NCBI RefSeq assembly: GCF_014648875.1
Contig: NZ_BMRY01000013.1
Coordinates: 1-64,000 of the forward strand
DNA: 64,000 nt
Origin: Streptomyces parvus
GTDB lineage: Bacteria; Actinomycetota; Actinomycetes; Streptomycetales; Streptomycetaceae
Reading direction: 5' to 3'
The position numbers and the translations under genes are program-made. Position 1 is the stretch's first letter, and each line of letters begins with the position of its first letter. Below the pieces are notes generated by a model that saw only the letters and a program-made list of their open reading frames with translations, ran no database searches and was not told the DNA's origin. Positions 52,346 to 62,119 of the stretch are shown one piece after another.

Positions 52346-53179
52346 ATGACCGACCGGCCCCTGACCCTCATGGCCGTGCACGCCCACCCCGACGACGAGG
52401 CCACGGGAACCGGAGGAGTGCTCGCCCGGTATGCGGCGGAAGGCATCCGCACGGTCCTCGTGACCTGTACCGACGGCGGTTGCGGAGACGGACCGGGAGG
52501 CGTCAAGCCCGGCGACCCCGGGCACGATCCGGCGGCCGTCGCCGCGTTGCGCGGCCAGGAACTCAAGGCGAGCTGTGACGTTCTGCGGGTGAGCGATCTG
52601 GAGACGCTGGACTACGCGGACTCCGGGATGATCGGCTGGCCGAGCAACGACGCTCCCGGATCCTTCTGGCGGACCCCCGTGGAGGAGGGTGCCGCCCGGC
52701 TCGCGGAACTCATGCGGCACTACCGGCCCGATGTGGTCGTGACCTACGACGAGAACGGCTTCTACGGTCACCCCGACCACATCCAGGCCCACCGCATCAC
52801 GATGGCGGCGCTGGAGATGACCGAGCTGACGCCGAAGGTCTACTGGACGACGATGCCGCACTCGGCGATGCGCCGGTTCGAGGAGATGATGCGCGAGTCC
52901 CAGGGGGACATGCCGGAGCCGGACCCGGCCGAGGTCGCCGAGATGGAGAAGATCGGTCTCCCCGACGAGGAGATCACCACGTGGGTGGACACCACCGCGT
53001 ACAGCGGCCAGAAGTTCGACGCGCTGGCCGCCCACGCCAGTCAGGGCGAGAACATCTTCTTCCTCACGATGGGCAAGGAGAAGTTCGGCGAGCTGATGGG
53101 CATGGAGACCTTCGTCCGGGTCAAGGACGCCACCGGTGCGGCCGTCCCCGAGAAGGATCTCTTCGCCGGACTCCGCTGA
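52346..53179 (+). CDS. PIG-L/LmbE-family zinc de-N-acetylase (Mca-like)
   Basis: 277 residues; ATG 52346 with GGAAGGA seven bases upstream. MAVHAHPDDEATGTGGVLAR carries the zinc-binding AHPDDE motif, and YDENGFYGHPDHIQAH the second HPDH motif. The general layout, including the C-terminal KFDALAAHASQ block, follows mycothiol conjugate amidase and its paralogues. Such enzymes remove N-acetyl or N-acyl groups from sugar amides. Which substrate is not clear; a mycothiol or natural-product role is possible. A terminator follows. Confidence 0.92.
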   Translation: MTDRPLTLMAVHAHPDDEATGTGGVLARYAAEGIRTVLVTCTDGGCGDGPGGVKPGDPGHDPAAVAALRGQELKASCDVLRVSDLETLDYADSGMIGWPSNDAPGSFWRTPVEEGAARLAELMRHYRPDVVVTYDENGFYGHPDHIQAHRITMAALEMTELTPKVYWTTMPHSAMRRFEEMMRESQGDMPEPDPAEVAEMEKIGLPDEEITTWVDTTAYSGQKFDALAAHASQGENIFFLTMGKEKFGELMGMETFVRVKDATGAAVPEKDLFAGLR

Positions 53180-53195
53180 CCCGCCGCCCGCCGGG

Positions 53196-53221
53196 GCCCG
53201 CACGGCAAGGGGCGTGCGGGC
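53196..53221. terminator. Hairpin between converging genes
   Basis: GCCCGCACG and its complement CGTGCGGGC are separated by 8 bases in the short gap between the deacetylase stop and the MpaB-like stop. It should serve both strands. Confidence 0.7.
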
Positions 53222-53224
53222 TCG

Positions 53225-54118
53225 TCACCCCTGCCGGGCCCCCGCCAGCCGCCCCCGTGCCGCCGCCTGGATCTGCGAGGGGCCCAGCCCCCACTCCAGG
53301 GTGCGTCCGACGGCCGTCGCAAGGGGCCGGTCCCAGCAGACGCGCGCGGGGGCCGGGCGGCGGATGGAGAGTTCGGCGCGGGCCCAGTCGGGGAGGAGCC
53401 CGGTCGAGGCGTTGGTGAGCAGGCGGACGGCCAGCCGCTCCTGCGGCGTGCGCCCGAAGGCGCGGAGGAACCGCACCGAGTCCAGCGCGGCCGGGGTGGC
53501 ACGGAGTCCGGGGCGCATACGGGTCAGATAGCCCTCCACATCGGACGCGGTACGCGGCACCTGCCGTGCCCCCAACTCCTCCGCCACCGGGGCGGCCTGG
53601 CGGTAGTAGGTGTCGCACTCGGCGCGGGTGAGCCGCTGCCCCCGGGGCGCGTACGCCTGGTGGCCGGCGAGGAAGCTGCGGACCTCGGCGGTGTGCACCC
53701 AGGTGAGCAGGTCGGGATCGTCCGCGCGGTACGGCCTTCCGTCGGGGGCCGTACCGCGCACCCGGGTGTGGATGCGCCGGACGAGACCGATCACCTCGCG
53801 GGCGGCGGGGGAGGAGCCGAAGGTGGTCGTGGTGATGAACCGTACGGTTCCGTTCAGCCGCCCGACGGGATCGGCGCGGAAGTCCGAGTGCTGGTCGACT
53901 CCGGCCATGGCCAGCGGATGCAGCGACTGGAGCATGAGGGCGGCGAACCCGCCGGTGAGCATCCCGGTGGCCTGCCCGTGCACCCGCCACAGCGGCTCCG
54001 CCGGGGTGATCCCGAACAGCCCCGGATCGCCGGGCGGAGCCGCGTACCGCTCCAGCTTCAGGTCCCCGCCGTGCAGCGCCGCGGTGAGCTCCGCCGCGAT
54101 CCGCTCCCGCAGTCCCAC
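53225..54118 (-). CDS. Oxygenase MpaB family protein (DUF2236)
   Basis: 297 residues from a GTG at 54118 with GGGAGG five bases upstream (a TTG just before it is equally in frame). Motifs: MLTGGFAALMLQSLHPLAMAGV, a D-F-R-A-D-P-x-G-R-L turn, FITTTTFGSSP, WVHTAEVRSFLAGH and the RLTRAECDTYYRQ block; the central His residues (LHPLA, WVHT) are those thought to bind heme or iron in this family. Members include rubber oxygenase-like and MpaB-type enzymes; substrate unknown. It is last in a probable operon with the two genes upstream at 54184-56221. Confidence 0.88.
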   Translation of the reverse strand: MGLRERIAAELTAALHGGDLKLERYAAPPGDPGLFGITPAEPLWRVHGQATGMLTGGFAALMLQSLHPLAMAGVDQHSDFRADPVGRLNGTVRFITTTTFGSSPAAREVIGLVRRIHTRVRGTAPDGRPYRADDPDLLTWVHTAEVRSFLAGHQAYAPRGQRLTRAECDTYYRQAAPVAEELGARQVPRTASDVEGYLTRMRPGLRATPAALDSVRFLRAFGRTPQERLAVRLLTNASTGLLPDWARAELSIRRPAPARVCWDRPLATAVGRTLEWGLGPSQIQAAARGRLAGARQG

Positions 54119-54183
54119 CAACGCCTCCCGGCTCGCGACTCCGGCTCCGGCTCCGGTGTCCTTCGGCCGAGGGTACCGAGCCG

Positions 54184-54720
54184 CTACAGCTGCGGGCCCG
54201 GCTGTTCCAGCGCCACCACGACCATGACCGGAAGATCGGTGTCCTGCTGGATCACCCCGGCCGTCAGGATCCGGCCGTCGATGGTCCACTTCGCCACCTC
54301 GATGAACTCGTCCTCGTCGGCCGCCGTCCGCTCGGCCGTGACGAGGTTACCGGCGAGCGCTGACCCCTCGATCTCGGGCAGGAAGCCGGCCAACACCCGC
54401 TCTCCCTGCTCGTAGACGGCGTCCAGGTCGTCGAAGTAGCCCGACGCGTCGACGTCGCGGATCCAGACGGCGAACGACACGTGGACCGTCCCGTCGCCGA
54501 ACGTCTGGATCCAGGCCGAGACGCCGTCCTTGTTCCACGACGTCTCCGCGCCGTTACGGGGTTTCCCCCCGGGCGCCCACCCGTGAGCCGAGAACCGCGC
54601 CGCCGCACCCCCGGCGGTCAGCGGGACGAGGTCCCCGAACCCCTCCAGCAGGGCGATCACCGCAGCCAGGGAACGAGCTCCGATCATCGGTTCACCGGTC
54701 GAGCCGGGTTCAGTGCTCAC
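54184..54720 (-). CDS. Conserved-looking protein of unknown function
   Basis: 178 residues. The GTG start at 54720 lies inside the end of the DUF4246 gene (overlap about 11 bases), so it is translationally coupled. It reads as a compact alpha/beta protein with long beta strands: SAWIQTFGDGTVHVSFAVWI, WTIDGRILTAGVI, PVMVVVALEQ. No signal or membrane segment. Its general look is like small actinobacterial proteins of unknown role, but I cannot name a family. An internal ATG at 54687 is a possible alternative start. Confidence 0.75.
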   Translation of the reverse strand: MSTEPGSTGEPMIGARSLAAVIALLEGFGDLVPLTAGGAAARFSAHGWAPGGKPRNGAETSWNKDGVSAWIQTFGDGTVHVSFAVWIRDVDASGYFDDLDAVYEQGERVLAGFLPEIEGSALAGNLVTAERTAADEDEFIEVAKWTIDGRILTAGVIQQDTDLPVMVVVALEQPGPQL

Positions 54721-56221
54721 AGAGGGAGAACTCGCGTTCGTAGAGCTGCTCGTTGTGTTCGTCGACGAAGAACTTGCGTTCCCGCATGAGCTCTTCGCGA
54801 TAGCCCTCGGCCTGCTCGCGCGTCATGGTCGAAGTGGCGAACCCCGGCTGCTGCGGCGGTACGTCGGAGGTCGAGACGATCTTCTTGCCCGGGTCGACCA
54901 GGAAGAACGCGAGAATCTTCCGATGCCCCGGACGGGTGGGGTCGGCCAGACGGAACGAGCCGACGCGGTGCTGAAGGACGTTCGGGAACGCCAGGCAGCG
55001 GCCCGCCGGGGTGGCCGCCGAACCCAGTGCCTGGTTCAGCGCCTCCTCGTCCTCCAGGCCGTAGACCTCCCGCAGGCCGTTGTCGTCGTTCTGCTCGTAG
55101 CGCGGGTAGTCGAGCGCCGTACGGAAGCTCAGCCGGCTCTCGGTGATGTTCTCGCTGTCCCAGTAATAGATACCGGTCGAGACGATCCGCTCGTTCAGCA
55201 TGCCCTCGACATGCCAGGAACCGCCGGCGTACTCGGGCTTGTCGGGGGTCAGATGAATCGTGGCGAGCTTGACGATGACCTGGAGGCGGCGGCCGCGCAG
55301 GTCCACCCGGGCCGACGCGTCGGGCGCCGGGGGCGGGGTGAAGTCCGGGGCGTCCGGGATCACCGGGCGGCGGTTCTCCCACCATGCGTCGTGGTCCACC
55401 TCCCAGGCGCACAAGGCCTCCTCATAGGCCTCGTCATCGTCGTACGACGCCTCGTCCGGGTGCTCCGGCTCCGAGTCGTACCACCCGAAGGGATCGGCCT
55501 CGATCCGCAGGGGCCGCGGATGACGCAGATCCGTGAGCACGTTCTCCAGCAGAGGCCGCATGCGCGTGAACACGTCCGGCAGGACAGCGGCCAGTTCGCG
55601 ATGGGTCTCGGGGTGGACGTTGTTGACGTACGAACGGAAGACCGTGTCACCGCCGGCGGTGACCTCGACGTCCGTGGGCAGCCACTGGAACTTCTCCGAG
55701 AACTCGTAGGCCGCCCAGCGGTTGTCACTCTCGTTCTTCCAGGCCCGCTCCGGTGCGTCGCTCACCCCTCTCACCAGGCAGAACAGCGAGGGATGCACCA
55801 GGTCCAGGACCTGCCCGCCGGATCCGGGGTGCCAGTCCCGCTCCGCCGCCGGGACCTCTTCCAGAACCCGCACCGCCTCGCGCAGCCGGGATCTGAGCGC
55901 GTCGTCGACCAGGGTGTCCGACTGCCACACACCGTCGACGGCGGACACCTCGATCCCGGTCCCGGCGTCCCGCAGCGCGGCGTAGTGCGTGAGCTCGGCG
56001 AGCACGTATCGGACCTGCGCCTCGGTGAGTCCCTGGGCGACCGCTTCCCGTGTCCACCTGGCGACGATGGCGGCATCGTTCATCTTGTCGGACCAGCCGG
56101 GCTTCGCCCTGATGTGCGCGCTGCACTGGATCATCTGGAGTTCCCGCAGCGTCCGGATCGGCGCGAGCGCTATGGAGCGGGAGGTGTGAAAGGGCAACGG
56201 GAAAGCAGACAGGCCGGACAA
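54710..56221 (-). CDS. DUF4246 protein, probable Fe(II)/2-oxoglutarate dioxygenase-like fold
   Basis: 503 residues from a TTG at 56221 ten bases after GGAGG. The C-terminal half matches DUF4246: GGSWHVEGMLNERIVSTGIY, ENITESRLSFRTAL, RCLAFPNVLQHRVGSFRL and RPGHRKILAFFLVDP. H-x-E in WHVE, the later His in QHRV and an Arg in GHRK resemble the iron and 2-oxoglutarate ligands of dioxygenases. That role is inferred, since the family is formally uncharacterised. Many relatives are fungal. It probably leads the operon with the two genes downstream; two terminator hairpins separate it from katG. Confidence 0.85.
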   Translation of the reverse strand: MSGLSAFPLPFHTSRSIALAPIRTLRELQMIQCSAHIRAKPGWSDKMNDAAIVARWTREAVAQGLTEAQVRYVLAELTHYAALRDAGTGIEVSAVDGVWQSDTLVDDALRSRLREAVRVLEEVPAAERDWHPGSGGQVLDLVHPSLFCLVRGVSDAPERAWKNESDNRWAAYEFSEKFQWLPTDVEVTAGGDTVFRSYVNNVHPETHRELAAVLPDVFTRMRPLLENVLTDLRHPRPLRIEADPFGWYDSEPEHPDEASYDDDEAYEEALCAWEVDHDAWWENRRPVIPDAPDFTPPPAPDASARVDLRGRRLQVIVKLATIHLTPDKPEYAGGSWHVEGMLNERIVSTGIYYWDSENITESRLSFRTALDYPRYEQNDDNGLREVYGLEDEEALNQALGSAATPAGRCLAFPNVLQHRVGSFRLADPTRPGHRKILAFFLVDPGKKIVSTSDVPPQQPGFATSTMTREQAEGYREELMRERKFFVDEHNEQLYEREFSLCEH

Positions 56222-56318
56222 CGCTCGTGATCCTCCGCGTCGGTGAGTGGTGGCCGGAAGACTACGTCAGCGCACTGACATCGCCTTGGTCGCTCCTGCC
56301 ATCGCCTTCCGGAACCGG

Positions 56319-56354
56319 CGGTGGGGCCGGTGCGCGAACGCACCGGCCCCACCG
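56319..56354. terminator. 16-bp hairpin between katG and DUF4246 genes
   Basis: A perfect 16-bp stem beginning CGGTGGGGCCGG with a CGAA loop. Together with the hairpin at 56365-56393 it should stop transcription from katG. Confidence 0.85.
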
Positions 56355-56364
56355 ATGGAGCTTT

Positions 56365-56393
56365 CCGGCCACGCCCGGAGCAGGCGTGGCCGG
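56365..56393 (-). terminator. Hairpin directly after katG
   Basis: CCGGCCACGCC and its complement with a 7-base loop, beginning four bases after the katG stop codon on the minus strand. Probable primary terminator of katG. Confidence 0.8.
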
Positions 56394-56397
56394 GCTG

Positions 56398-58653
<2,256 letters not shown>

Positions 58654-58918
58654 GGGTGATCCTTCCGGACCCGGCGGGTCGTGGGGCGCTGAACGGGGGG
58701 AGGAGGATTCGGGCCGTACAGAAGGGGCACGCTGATGCCGGGGCCCGTCGCGGGTCGCCCGAGTGCCTCGCGGGCCACCGCACCCGGCGGTCCCGGGCGG
58801 TGCGACGACGACGGCGCTGGGCCGACGGGCGGCATTGCGCGGTCGACCTGTGGTGTCCCGTCGCGTGTCTCTGCTGCCGTACCGGAGTCTTCCTGTCTCT
58901 TGGATGTCGCCGGGATCG

Positions 58919-58968
58919 ATCCTACGATGGACTTCGTCCAAGTCAAGAAGTGGGCTAAAAACATAATG
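58919..58968. promoter_or_regulatory. katG/fur divergent promoter with palindromic operator
   Basis: On the minus strand TTGACT (58946-58941) and TAGGAT (58924-58919) form a -35/-10 pair for katG with 16-base spacing. Inside the spacer lies TGGACTTCGTCCA (58928-58940), a perfect inverted repeat. On the plus strand CATAAT near 58963 could be the -10 of the regulator gene, so the operator would cover its -35. The adjacent Fur-family protein is the obvious ligand. The rest of the 389-base gap shows nothing clear. Confidence 0.65.
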
Positions 58969-59042
58969 ACGGGGGCGTGGCGTCGGCGCATTCCTTGCGC
59001 GGGCCGCCCACCCCCTCCGGCGAGCAGAGCAGGTGAAACGAG

Positions 59043-59453
59043 ATGAGCGACCTCCTTCGACGGCTGCGGGGCCGTGGCTGGCGCATGACCTCCCAGCGGC
59101 GTGTCGTCGCGGAGGTCCTCGACGGCGACCACGTCCACCTGACGGCCGACGAGGTGCACCAGCGGGCCGCGGCCCGCCTGCCCGAGATCTCCCGTGCGAC
59201 CGTCTACAACACGCTGGGCGAGCTGGTCGCGCTCGGCGAGGTGCTGGAGGTCTCCACCGTCGGCCGCGCCAAGCGCTACGACCCCAACGCCCGCACCCTC
59301 CACCAGCATCTGGTCTGCTCCGGCTGCGGCATGGTCCGCGACGTCCATCCGGTCGGCGACGCCATCGGCGATCTGCCGGAGGAGGAGCGGTTCGGGTTCA
59401 CGGTCGGCTCGGTGGAGATCACCTACCGGGGGGTGTGCCCGGGCTGCGCCTGA
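59043..59453 (+). CDS. Fur-family regulator, FurA/CatR type
   Basis: 136 residues. The winged helix reads MTSQRRVVAEVLDGDHVHLTADEVHQRA and PEISRATVYNTLGELVALG. The metal sites include LHQHLVCSGCG and VCPGCA, two CxxC pairs for structural zinc, as in peroxide-sensing Fur proteins of Streptomyces that control catalase genes. Here it lies divergent from katG rather than in front of it, and probably represses both promoters through the palindrome at 58928-58940. It ends 25 bases from the converging ferredoxin-like gene. Confidence 0.93.
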   Translation: MSDLLRRLRGRGWRMTSQRRVVAEVLDGDHVHLTADEVHQRAAARLPEISRATVYNTLGELVALGEVLEVSTVGRAKRYDPNARTLHQHLVCSGCGMVRDVHPVGDAIGDLPEEERFGFTVGSVEITYRGVCPGCA

Positions 59454-59478
59454 CGTCGGCGACCGTGCCGCTGCCCGC

Positions 59479-60375
59479 TCAGCCATCGCGGACCGACGTC
59501 ACGTCATAGACGACCGCGGAGCTGTTCGCCGGTCCGCGGCAGGTCAGCCGGCAGGCAGGCGTGCGCCGGGCCCGTACCTCGACGTCGAGCGGCCCCGCGT
59601 GCGGAGCCCGGCCGCTGACGCGGACGCGCCAGCCGTCGTCGTCGGCGACCGTCTCCGTGACCGCGTAGTCGTGCCTGCCCGCCGGGCCCAAGCGCCGGAG
59701 CACCGCGGCCACCGCCGCCTGCTGCGGCGGGCGGAGGGTGGTGTAACCCCGCAGGTGGTCGGCGCGGATGCGGTCGGCGAGGTGGTCCTCGATCACGGTG
59801 ACCGCCGAGCGCGGGTCCAGATTGCCGTAGTAGACGCCGTCGGGTACGACGACGACGTTGGCGGCGAAGCGGTCACCGCCCACGTGCGTGCACTCCCACA
59901 CCAGATCGGGCCAGCGGGCGCTGAGGGCCTCGCCCACGGGACGGCCGCGCACCGCGCAACAGGCGTCGTGCAGGCCGTGCGCGCAGACGAGGACGACGGG
60001 GGCGAGGCCCGGCTCCCCCGGGGAGTCCAGGGCGGCCACGATCTGCGCCAGGTCCCGGTCGCGGTGCCAGCTGCCCCACCGCTGGCGCAGCGCGCCGGAG
60101 CTGTCGTGGTGCAGCACCGCCCACCGGTCGCTCCCCTCGGTGCGGCGACGCCCGTGCCGCCTGACGAGGAGGATCCGGGCCCGGTTCGCCCGGGCCGCGG
60201 CGAACACGAGGGTCTTGGTCTCCGGGTCGAGGTCGAGGCCGTCGAAACCGTTGGCGGGCCAGGCGCGCCGGTACTCGATGAGGACCCAGACGGAGCCGAA
60301 GGGGGCCGTGCCGACGAACGCGTCGTCACGGCCCCTGGCCGCGTCGGCGCAGAAGAACCGGTCCGGCGGGGTCAC
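59479..60375 (-). CDS. Sucrase-ferredoxin-like protein
   Basis: 298 residues from a GTG that overlaps the preceding stop by four bases. VLVCAHGLHDACCAVRGRPV and WECTHVGGDRFAANVVVVPDG are the signature of the sucrase-ferredoxin-like family, a thioredoxin-fold [2Fe-2S] type; the Cys and His ligands in CAHG...CC and CTHVGGDRF are present. The C-terminal 90 residues are less conserved. Its tight coupling to the cupin oxygenase suggests that it supplies electrons or a cluster to that enzyme; this is inference. Confidence 0.87.
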   Translation of the reverse strand: MTPPDRFFCADAARGRDDAFVGTAPFGSVWVLIEYRRAWPANGFDGLDLDPETKTLVFAAARANRARILLVRRHGRRRTEGSDRWAVLHHDSSGALRQRWGSWHRDRDLAQIVAALDSPGEPGLAPVVLVCAHGLHDACCAVRGRPVGEALSARWPDLVWECTHVGGDRFAANVVVVPDGVYYGNLDPRSAVTVIEDHLADRIRADHLRGYTTLRPPQQAAVAAVLRRLGPAGRHDYAVTETVADDDGWRVRVSGRAPHAGPLDVEVRARRTPACRLTCRGPANSSAVVYDVTSVRDG

Positions 60376-61634
60376 CGGTCCGCGGGCACCAGCACGCCCG
60401 CCCGCAGCAGCCGCCCGGCGAGCGCGAGGCCGAGGTCGCCGGCGGTGCGCACCCGGCCGTCGAGCAGTCGGGCCACGGGTACGAGGTCGGATGCCGGGAA
60501 GTCCAGGTGCCCGACGCGGGTGTGCAGGCGTGTTCCCTCCAGCCGGGGCTCCAGTGCTTTCCGCAGCCGTACGGGTGACGTCGTCGTGAGGCCGCTCAAC
60601 GCGGCGAGCTGGGCCACCGGCCCCAGCGGCGCCGGGCGGGCCTGGGAGCGGCGGGCGCGGTGGAAGAGCGGGGCGGGGTCGGCCTCGGCCACGGCGGCCA
60701 GCAGGCGCTCACGGACCAGGTCCAGGATGCCGTCCGTGCCGTCCGCGCCGTTCGGGCCGTTCGAACCACCTGGTTCGTTCGGGCCGTTCGTCGCCCGTTC
60801 CGCCAGGGGCAGTGACCGGCGCATGGCCGGATCGTCGCCCAGTGCCGCGAGGGCGGCCCGGGTCAGTTGCTCGGCCAGGGCGTAGCGGGTCCAGGCGTGG
60901 ACGCCCAGCGTCAGATGGATCGAGACCTGCCCCTGGGCCTGCGCCGAGTGCAGCCAGCCGCGCGGCAGGTACAGCACGTCGCCGGGACGGAGCATCGTGT
61001 CCAGGTGGGGCGTGCCGTGCGCGGCCCGGTCGGCGACGGCCGCACGGTGATCGGTCCACGGCTGATCGCGCAGCGGATCCGGCAGTACGGGCTCGTGGAT
61101 CACCCATCGCTTCGCCCCCTCGATCTGGAGGACGAACACGTCGTGCACGTCGTAGTGCGCGTCGAATCCGCGGTTCTGCGGCGGAGTGACGTAGGCGTTC
61201 GCCTGTACGGGGTGCCCCAGCTCCGCGCTCAGTCCGGAGACCAGGTCCGCCACCGGCTCCCAGGTGCGGTGCAGCGCCTGAAGGACGAGCGTGGCGCCGT
61301 CGGCGAACGCGCGCCACAGGGCCGTGTCGTCGAGCTGGTCGGCGACGGTCGCCCCCACTCCGGCGGGTGCGGTGAAGGACGACGACGGAAGCGTGGTGCC
61401 GTCCTTGGCGACCCGGAGGAACGGCGTACGAAGCCCCCGGCGGGAGATCAGCTCGTCCACGGCGGACGGGGAGAAGACGTCCGCGAAACCGCTCGCCCCG
61501 CGCGTCAGCGACGCTGTCCGGCCCCAGACGTCGCGGGCGAATTCCTCCCGGCCGAGCCCGGTCAGCCGGGACTCCAGGATTCCGGCGCCTTCACGCGCGC
61601 CGGAATCCTGGACCTCGGTGCTGGGCAGGCTCAA
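60372..61634 (-). CDS. JmjC/cupin-4 (NO66/MINA-like) oxygenase
   Basis: 420 residues. HYDVHDVFVLQIEGAKRWVIH supplies the HxD iron ligands (His160, Asp162) and LYLPRGWLHSAQ the distal His229; the order matches the ribosomal oxygenases NO66/MINA53/YcfD, Fe(II)/2-oxoglutarate hydroxylases of His or Arg in proteins. The C-terminal region is the winged-helix type of these enzymes. The start is a TTG at 61634 sharing TTGA with the stop of the repeat-peptide gene; there is no separate ribosome site, so translation depends on the upstream gene. It also overlaps the next gene by four bases. Probably modifies the repeat peptide. Confidence 0.87.
   Translation of the reverse strand: MSLPSTEVQDSGAREGAGILESRLTGLGREEFARDVWGRTASLTRGASGFADVFSPSAVDELISRRGLRTPFLRVAKDGTTLPSSSFTAPAGVGATVADQLDDTALWRAFADGATLVLQALHRTWEPVADLVSGLSAELGHPVQANAYVTPPQNRGFDAHYDVHDVFVLQIEGAKRWVIHEPVLPDPLRDQPWTDHRAAVADRAAHGTPHLDTMLRPGDVLYLPRGWLHSAQAQGQVSIHLTLGVHAWTRYALAEQLTRAALAALGDDPAMRRSLPLAERATNGPNEPGGSNGPNGADGTDGILDLVRERLLAAVAEADPAPLFHRARRSQARPAPLGPVAQLAALSGLTTTSPVRLRKALEPRLEGTRLHTRVGHLDFPASDLVPVARLLDGRVRTAGDLGLALAGRLLRAGVLVPADR
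61574..61611. repeat. 15-bp perfect inverted repeat in the start of the oxygenase gene
   Basis: CCAGGATTCCGGCGC and its exact complement flank an 8-base loop, within codons about 8-20 of the oxygenase. A hairpin this strong in the mRNA could attenuate transcription or modulate translation after the peptide gene. Confidence 0.75.
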
Positions 61635-61960
61635 GAGCCGCTGTCGGCGCCACCGTCGGCTCCGCCGTCGTGGACGCCGGGCGTGCCGGCCGCGCCGCCG
61701 TCCGCAGGGCCTTCCGCGCCCCCGTCCGCGCCACCGTCGGCCCCGCCGTCGTGGACGCCGGGCGTACCGGCTGCACCGCCGTCGGCGGGTCCTTCGGCCC
61801 CGCCATCGGCTCCGCCGTCGTGGACGCCGGGGGTGCCGGCCGCGCCGCCGTCCGCAGGGCCTTCCGCGCCCCCGTCGGCCCCGCCGTCGTGGACGCCGGG
61901 CGTGCCCGCCGCTCCGCCGTCCGCAGGTCCCTCGGCTCCGCTCGCGTCGTGCTCGGTCAT
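61631..61960 (-). CDS. Repeat peptide, candidate substrate of the adjacent oxygenase
   Basis: 109 residues; ATG 61960 (or 61963) after AGGAGGA. A short leader MTEHDASGA is followed by four repeats of EGPADGGAAGTPGVHDGG plus ADGGA spacers. There is no Lys, Arg or Cys; it is Gly/Ala/Asp-rich with one His per repeat in PGVHDGG. The repeats are the same in protein but differ at many synonymous codon positions (GGA/GGC/GGT, ACG/ACC, GCG/GCC/GCA), which argues for selection on the protein. Its stop overlaps the TTG of the JmjC-like oxygenase. I propose a ribosomally made peptide or a metal-binding protein whose His residues are hydroxylated. No known family was recognised. Confidence 0.75.
   Translation of the reverse strand: MTEHDASGAEGPADGGAAGTPGVHDGGADGGAEGPADGGAAGTPGVHDGGADGGAEGPADGGAAGTPGVHDGGADGGADGGAEGPADGGAAGTPGVHDGGADGGADSGS
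61634..61933 (-). repeat. Four tandem repeats of about 69-81 bp in the repeat-peptide gene
   Basis: The coding unit is 23 residues, with four-residue insertions (DGGA/DSGS) in the third and fourth copies. Only synonymous differences separate the cores. Confidence 0.9.
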
Positions 61961-62119
61961 CATTCCTCCTGGGATCACACCATGGGGACGATGGTTTTCC
62001 GCTGTCCGGAAATCCGGTCGCCGGGACGTTGATCTGCGCCGAAATGGCCAGTAATCACCGTATCCCTGCGGCTGGAAAACATCGATTCGAGCGGTACGAA
62101 GTCGTCCGAATGCCGGAAC

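Noticed and set aside
61634..61933. Possible CRISPR-like or VNTR non-coding repeat
   Set aside because: Repeats are head-to-tail without spacers, and differences between copies fall at synonymous codon positions, which fits a coding repeat.
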